Made by a program: the position numbers and the translations under genes. From positions 124,001 through 188,000 of the forward strand of contig JASBVG010000044.1 in the NCBI GenBank assembly GCA_030147505.1: a stretch of 64,000 nt of DNA, in the 5' to 3' direction. The DNA is from Tardiphaga sp. Its GTDB lineage: Bacteria; Pseudomonadota; Alphaproteobacteria; Rhizobiales; Xanthobacteraceae. Each line of letters starts with the position of its first letter. Position 1 is the stretch's first letter. This document shows, in pieces, positions 60,529-64,000 of this stretch. The notes beneath the pieces are model-generated. The model made no database searches. It was not told the DNA's origin and saw nothing but the letters and a program-made list of their open reading frames with translations.

Positions 60529-61923
60529 CTACAACATCCTGATCCGCGGCCCGTTGCCGCGGCGGCCCAGCGCCAGCGAGGCCACGGCCCAGACCACGGC
60601 ATCCAGCCGATCCGGCGACTTCCCGTGCGACAATCCCGAACTCGCGAAGTCGCACATCTCGTCTTCCAGCGCGGCAAACGCGCCGACATGTTTCACCCGG
60701 CCCTGCTCATACAGCGCTGCCACCGGCTCCGCGCGCAGCCATTTTCCGCGGCTTGCGCGCACCGGCACCACATTCACGCTAGGGTCGATCTCGTTGATCA
60801 CCGTGCGCACCATGTCGCCGCCCTGATTGACCTCGACCACCAGCGCATCCGCCTCGAGTCGCCGCCACAGCGCGATCGCCTTGTTCGCCCACATCGTCGG
60901 CGTCGCGCCGTTCACGCTGTCGTCGGCCAGCACATAGACGATACCGCCATCCGTGAGCCCCGCCGCCACGATGCCGCAGGCATCGGCGCGCTTGGTCGAT
61001 GTCGCCGGCGGATCGACCGCGACGACGATGCGCTGCAGGCCGGGCGCCGCATCCACACGGCACCGTTCAAGCAGCGCGCGCGACCACAGCGCATCCGGCC
61101 GGTCGTCGATGATCTCGCCATTCAGCTCCTGCCGTCCCAGCCGCGTGCCGGCATAGCGCTTCATCACACTGCGCAGAAATGTCGGCGCCAGATGAAACGC
61201 ATTCGCGGCTGTTGCTGCGCGCGTCACCGCGGTCGAGGGATCGGCGAGCAGGCGCTTCAGCAGCGCGCTCGGCCGCGCTGTCGTCGTGATCAGTTGCCGC
61301 GGATGCTGGCCGAGCCGCAGTCCGAACTGCAGCATGTCGAAGGCCGCCTCGGCCTGCCGCCATTTCGCCATCTCGTCCGACCATGCACAATGAAATTGCG
61401 GCCCGCGCAGGCTTTCCGGATCTTCCGCGGAGAACACTTCGGCGATTGCTCCGTTTCCCCATTCCAGCCGCCTGCGCGACGGCGACCACACCGGCCGCTC
61501 GGCGCGCGGATGCACACCGAGAATGCCCGATACGCCCTCGATCATGACTTCCCGCACGTCGTGCTCGGTCTCGCCCACCAGCGCGATGCGGCCGGCGACG
61601 CGCTCAGCAAATGGCCGCCGGCCGAGCGCCTGCGCGCGCACCCATTCGGCGCCGGCGCGCGTCTTGCCTGCACCGCGCCCGCCGATCAGCAGCCAGGTCA
61701 GCCACGGTTCGCCATTTTGTGCGCCGGCCGGCGGCAATTGATGCGGATGCGCGAAAACCGGCCAGCAGTCTTCAGTCAGGAATCTGAGTTCGGACGGCCG
61801 CATCGTTTCCCACAGGAACAGCCGATCCGCATCCGAGCCGCGCATCCAGACGGCGAGAAAGTCGTTCACGGAGTTCATCGAGGTCGCGGGGGCGATCGGG
61901 ATCGGCGGATCTGTCGTCGTCAT
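60529..61923 (-). CDS. terL: Terminase large subunit (RcGTA g2-like)
   Basis: A 464-aa DNA packaging motor. The ATG at 61923 has GGAGA 7 nt upstream. Walker A is GGRGAGKT at 81-88 (WLLIGGRGAGKTRAGAEWV). The ATPase coupling region includes LRGPQFHCAWSDEMAKWR (Walker B-like with the acidic DE). The nuclease domain has IVVAVDPPATSTKRADACGIVAAG, QGGDMVRTVI and KSPDRLDAVVWAVASL, with the acidic residues of an RNase H-like fold. In GTAs this motor fills heads with random host DNA. It overlaps the upstream TerS-like frame by 152 bp. Confidence 0.95.
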   Translation of the reverse strand: MTTTDPPIPIAPATSMNSVNDFLAVWMRGSDADRLFLWETMRPSELRFLTEDCWPVFAHPHQLPPAGAQNGEPWLTWLLIGGRGAGKTRAGAEWVRAQALGRRPFAERVAGRIALVGETEHDVREVMIEGVSGILGVHPRAERPVWSPSRRRLEWGNGAIAEVFSAEDPESLRGPQFHCAWSDEMAKWRQAEAAFDMLQFGLRLGQHPRQLITTTARPSALLKRLLADPSTAVTRAATAANAFHLAPTFLRSVMKRYAGTRLGRQELNGEIIDDRPDALWSRALLERCRVDAAPGLQRIVVAVDPPATSTKRADACGIVAAGLTDGGIVYVLADDSVNGATPTMWANKAIALWRRLEADALVVEVNQGGDMVRTVINEIDPSVNVVPVRASRGKWLRAEPVAALYEQGRVKHVGAFAALEDEMCDFASSGLSHGKSPDRLDAVVWAVASLALGRRGNGPRIRML

Positions 61924-62533
61924 CGGCACGTCTCCGCCTGTCGCCTTCCAGCTCCTTGCGGAGTTCGGCCGCCACGCGCGCCAGCGCTGCCACCGCGCGT
62001 GCATGGCGTTCGGCCTCGCCGGGTCCCGCCTCGCCGCGGCCGGGATCGCTCGTAATGGCGTCGATCGCATCGAGCTGGCTGGCGATGGTATCGACGATGC
62101 GGCTGATCAACTGCGAATGCGTGCGCGGTCGCTTGCGTTTCTCTGCTGATGTCGCGTCCGCAGATGGAGCGGGCGGTGATGCGATGATGACCGGCAATTG
62201 GTCCGCCACGTGCACCATTTCCTCGGGCTCTACTGCGATAGCGTCCGAAGACACACATATCGCGGCGGGCTCGGCTTTCGGCGGTTTCGCCGAACGCTTC
62301 ACGCTCGGTTCTTTCGCGGTGGGCCTGGGCGCGCGTTCCGAAGCCCGCACTCCGAGACCGGCATAAACCATCGTCGATGCGACCGTCTTCTTGCGGAGGG
62401 CGATGCCGGCAAGCCTGCGCGCCTCGGCATCATCCTCGTCGGTGACAACACCATCTAGCGTCGCATCGCCCTTGTCCAAAGCAGCAGCCCGCGCCGGCTG
62501 TTTCGCCGGGCGGGCTTTCGATGTCCTGATCAT
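61772..62533 (-). CDS. TerS-like / GTA g1-position protein
   Basis: A 253-aa protein in the frame before terL. The N-terminal half is basic and low-complexity (SKARPAKQPARAAALD; RASERAPRPTAKEPSVKRSAKPPKAEPAA). The C-terminal half forms a helical coiled coil: KRKRPRTHSQLISRIVDTIASQLDAIDAITSD, EAERHARAVAALARVAAELRKELEGDRRRRAD, RDLDELRERLSRRLDARLG. This fits RcGTA g1, an unusual small terminase needed for packaging, by position and helix content; sequence similarity to named TerS families is not clear. The overlap with terL is 152 bp, so the 3' part of one frame may be spurious or both may be coding. Confidence 0.65.
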   Translation of the reverse strand: MIRTSKARPAKQPARAAALDKGDATLDGVVTDEDDAEARRLAGIALRKKTVASTMVYAGLGVRASERAPRPTAKEPSVKRSAKPPKAEPAAICVSSDAIAVEPEEMVHVADQLPVIIASPPAPSADATSAEKRKRPRTHSQLISRIVDTIASQLDAIDAITSDPGRGEAGPGEAERHARAVAALARVAAELRKELEGDRRRRADDDDRSADPDRPRDLDELRERLSRRLDARLGCGSAVPVGNDAAVRTQIPD

Positions 62534-62615
62534 GATGAAAAACTCGCTTGCTGAATTCAGCCTTCGATTGGCATTGCGGCCGTGCAACGCATCATCCGAG
62601 GCTCACCGGCTGGGC

Positions 62616-62768
62616 TCACGTGCGGAAGAACACGAACCACACAATCGCCAGAATGATCACGGCAAGACCGATACTGATCGACAGCAGCGCGAGCACCGAC
62701 GGCCCCGGTTCGGCCTGACGTGCCTCGGTCGCGGATTCGACGATGTGTCCGTTCTGCTTGGTTGCCAT
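62616..62768 (-). CDS. Small single-TM protein, 50 aa, upstream of the GTA cluster
   Basis: The ATG at 62768 has GAGGAC 4-5 nt upstream. The product is a short polar head (MATKQNGHIVESATEARQAEPGP) and one TM helix (SVLALLSISIGLAVIILAIVWFVFF) ending in RT. It lies 82 bp upstream of the TerS-like gene on the same strand. Function unknown. Too short for family assignment. Confidence 0.6.
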   Translation of the reverse strand: MATKQNGHIVESATEARQAEPGPSVLALLSISIGLAVIILAIVWFVFFRT

Positions 62769-63081
62769 GGCGTCCTCGCTCTGCTCGGGCAAGATCACAA
62801 CCTCACCCCGATGCCTTCCGGCACCTCATGGAATAGGCACGCACCGGCGCCTTGCGCAAAAGCAACGCACCATCGGGAGCGATGTTCCGGTAACCAGTGC
62901 TATCGACATGTGAGGAAACTCCATCGGCTCGAGACACTGGCGCGAAGTCGCCGTCTCGAAACCCAATTGTGGAGCATGCCGTAAACCTATCCGGGCAGCG
63001 CAACGCTGTCAAGGCATAAAATCTTAGATCGGAAATAAATCTCTCAGTTTGCGATTTCCGTCGCAACGTCAGGAGGTTGCC
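62769..63081. other. Non-coding gap at the right edge of the GTA cluster
   Basis: 313 bp with no convincing gene. The right part is AT-rich (TAAAATCTTAGATCGGAAATAAATC, about 63018-63042) and could hold the promoter of the leftward small TM protein and GTA genes. I looked for a TTAA-N7-TTAA CtrA box and did not find one. Confidence 0.4.
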
Positions 63082-63390
63082 TCACCGCCCCGGCTGCGAC
63101 CAGGTTGCGCCGGGGGCACCGGTGATCTTGCCGGGATAGTCGACATTGACCACGCAATTGCCGCGCAGCTCTGCGGCCGCCTGCACGCATTGCCGATAGT
63201 CAAAGAACCGGCAGATCTGCGGCAGGCTCCCCGGTCCGCGCGGACCGCCGGTGAGCACGCAGAATGGCGGAACGTTCGAACGCGTTGCGGCAGATGGCCG
63301 CGCCTCCGCGGGCGCCTGCGCCAACGCCGCGACGGCAGCGGTCAGCGCCGCAGTGGCCAGAATGAAAAAACGGCTTAACGTCATCTGCAT
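63082..63390 (-). CDS. DUF3551 small secreted protein
   Basis: A 102-aa protein with a signal peptide (residues 1-30, MQMTLSRFFILATAALTAAVAALAQAPAEA). The mature part reads FCVLTGGPRGPGSLPQICRFFDYRQCVQAAAELRGNCVVNVDY, the DUF3551 pattern (C...GG......C.F..y.QC..t..G.gg.C..NP.Y). The four spaced cysteines suggest two disulfides in the periplasm. DUF3551 proteins are very numerous in Bradyrhizobium-type genomes. It lies 16 bp after a second DUF3551 gene in the same direction, so the two form a tandem pair. Confidence 0.88.
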   Translation of the reverse strand: MQMTLSRFFILATAALTAAVAALAQAPAEARPSAATRSNVPPFCVLTGGPRGPGSLPQICRFFDYRQCVQAAAELRGNCVVNVDYPGKITGAPGATWSQPGR

Positions 63391-63406
63391 TCCCGGTCGG
63401 TAGCAA

Positions 63407-63682
63407 TCAGCGTGCGCGCCGGCTGCGCGGTGCCGTCGTCACAGCGGATTCGCCGCGATATTCGACATTGCCAACGCAATTGCCGCGCGTTCCGACAGCA
63501 GCGGCGATGCATTGCTGATAGTCGGAATAGATGCAGTTGCCGACATAGGACGACTCGCCGTTGGAGCCGCTTTGGGCGATGCAATATTGCGCACCGTTCG
63601 CAGCAGAGGGCGTCGGTGCCGCGAGAATAAACAGGAAAGCAGCGAGCCCCGCAGGCGCAGTCCATCGCAAATGGAAGGTCAT
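63407..63682 (-). CDS. DUF3551 small secreted protein, tandem paralog
   Basis: A 91-aa protein from the ATG at 63682, preceded by GAGGT. The signal peptide ends near residue 28 (AAPTPSAANG). The mature part is YCIAQSGSNGESSYVGNCIYSDYQQCIAAAVGTRGNCVGNVEYRG, with the same four-Cys spacing as the gene downstream. The last residues are basic (APRSRRAR). Probably co-transcribed with the first DUF3551 gene. The function of the family is unknown. Confidence 0.88.
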   Translation of the reverse strand: MTFHLRWTAPAGLAAFLFILAAPTPSAANGAQYCIAQSGSNGESSYVGNCIYSDYQQCIAAAVGTRGNCVGNVEYRGESAVTTAPRSRRAR

Positions 63683-63886
63683 CAGTATACCTCATATGAA
63701 AATGCGCGGGCGAATACCCGCGCAAGATCATATAGGCAGCGTCATCGCATCCGATAGAACATTCACGACATTGCGTTCCGGCAAGACAGCCACGTCTTTT
63801 GCGGGATGGAGCAGCGATGACAACAAGGCGATCGGCGGCAAGCTTACGCACCGGACAAGACCGGGACCGGACCGCCCTCGCCTGTC

Positions 63887-64000
63887 CTATTTCAATGAAG
63901 CGTTGACGGCGGCGTAGCGGCCGTTGAGCGTGGTGCCGAGCCCCTGCACGGCGGCGATGATCGCGAGGCTGATGCCGCAGGCGATCAGCGCATATTCGAT
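63887..64000 (-). CDS. Flp-family type IVb pilin, C-terminal part (runs off the right edge)
   Basis: Reading the minus strand from the edge gives IEYALIACGISLAIIAA, then VQGLGTTLNGRYAAVNASLK and a TAG stop at 63887-63889. A IEYALIA... hydrophobic stretch with the invariant Glu after the prepilin cleavage site is the Flp/Fap pilin signature. The leader and the first residues lie beyond the window. These pilins build Tad pili for surface attachment. Confidence 0.85.
   Translation of the reverse strand: MEYALIACGISLAIIAAVQGLGTTLNGRYAAVNASLK

Noticed and set aside
60451..62055. 534-aa open frame antisense to terL
   Set aside because: Covers terL, for which Walker A and nuclease motifs are clear; no motif in the antisense product.
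35312..62533. An active temperate prophage rather than a GTA
   Set aside because: The structural genes follow RcGTA order and sizes. No integrase, excisionase, repressor or replication genes and no att-like duplication of the borders are visible, although the window ends close to the right side.
62803..63066. 87-aa open frame upstream of the GTA cluster
   Set aside because: Arg/Cys/Ser-rich, no signal or motif, no ribosome binding site.
62534..63081. CtrA box (TTAA-N7-TTAA) driving the GTA cluster
   Set aside because: No such spaced pair was found in the gap upstream of the TerS-like gene and its small neighbour.
1..64000. tRNA, rRNA, CRISPR array, insertion sequence or integrase
   Set aside because: I scanned for cloverleaf-like tRNA ends, regularly spaced repeats and transposase or recombinase motifs in the translated frames and found none that I could support.

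Overview
The window is high-GC alphaproteobacterial DNA, most likely from the Bradyrhizobium/Rhodopseudomonas/Tardiphaga/Afipia group (Nitrobacteraceae). The indications are two TctC/Bug-type binding proteins, a cyc/ccm cytochrome c maturation operon, a degP - response regulator - histidine kinase - glnE block, DUF3551 proteins, Rhizobiales-type palindromic repeats and a gene transfer agent (GTA) cluster of the Rhodobacter RcGTA type. I saw no tRNA, rRNA, CRISPR array, integrase or insertion sequence.

Region 1-35.3 kb is mostly ordinary chromosome. In order it holds: the tail of a histidine kinase; a TctC-type binding protein; glnE with a two-component system and degP; an AraC regulator with a periplasmic aldehyde oxidoreductase (paoABC); a CMD-family protein; a second TctC protein divergent from a LigI-like amidohydrolase and a GntR regulator; ccmIEFH (cycHJKL); an EmrA/EmrB-type efflux pair whose transporter is frameshifted; a glycerol operon (MFS carrier, glpK, glpD, an alkyl-DHAP-synthase-like flavoprotein, and glpP, an antiterminator better known from Firmicutes); a conserved unknown protein; a small lipoprotein; and a PhoQ/PhoP-like pair.

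Region 35.3-62.8 kb is phage-derived. A lysis cassette (GH19 endolysin and 3-TM holin, 35.3-36.6 kb) is followed by an AT-rich island on the plus strand (detached binding-like domain, FkbM methyltransferase, radical SAM/SPASM enzyme). Then comes an essentially complete minus-strand GTA cluster, read from TerS/TerL at 62.5 kb down to the megatron and a DUF2793 fibre protein at 39.6 kb. Its order matches RcGTA g1-g15, and no integrase or replication genes are present.

The main point of interest is cargo inserted into this GTA cluster. There are two toxin-like genes with nuclease-like C-termini, each followed by a translationally coupled candidate immunity gene; one of these resembles DUF2019. 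The two toxin-like proteins share an N-terminal tandem octapeptide repeat and an R-x-P/E-x-G...GG-x-W/F-T motif, although their C-termini are unrelated. They sit on either side of the major capsid gene. Other inserts are a PP2A/ApaH-like phosphatase, a secreted trypsin-like protease, a pair of paralogous Tyr-rich secreted proteins, and a GIY-YIG nuclease gene tightly enclosed by 92-bp direct repeats. One reading is that GTA particles or GTA-lysed cells carry or release antibacterial nucleases; this is inference.

Region 62.8-64 kb holds two tandem DUF3551 proteins and the C-terminal end of a Flp-type pilin running off the right edge.
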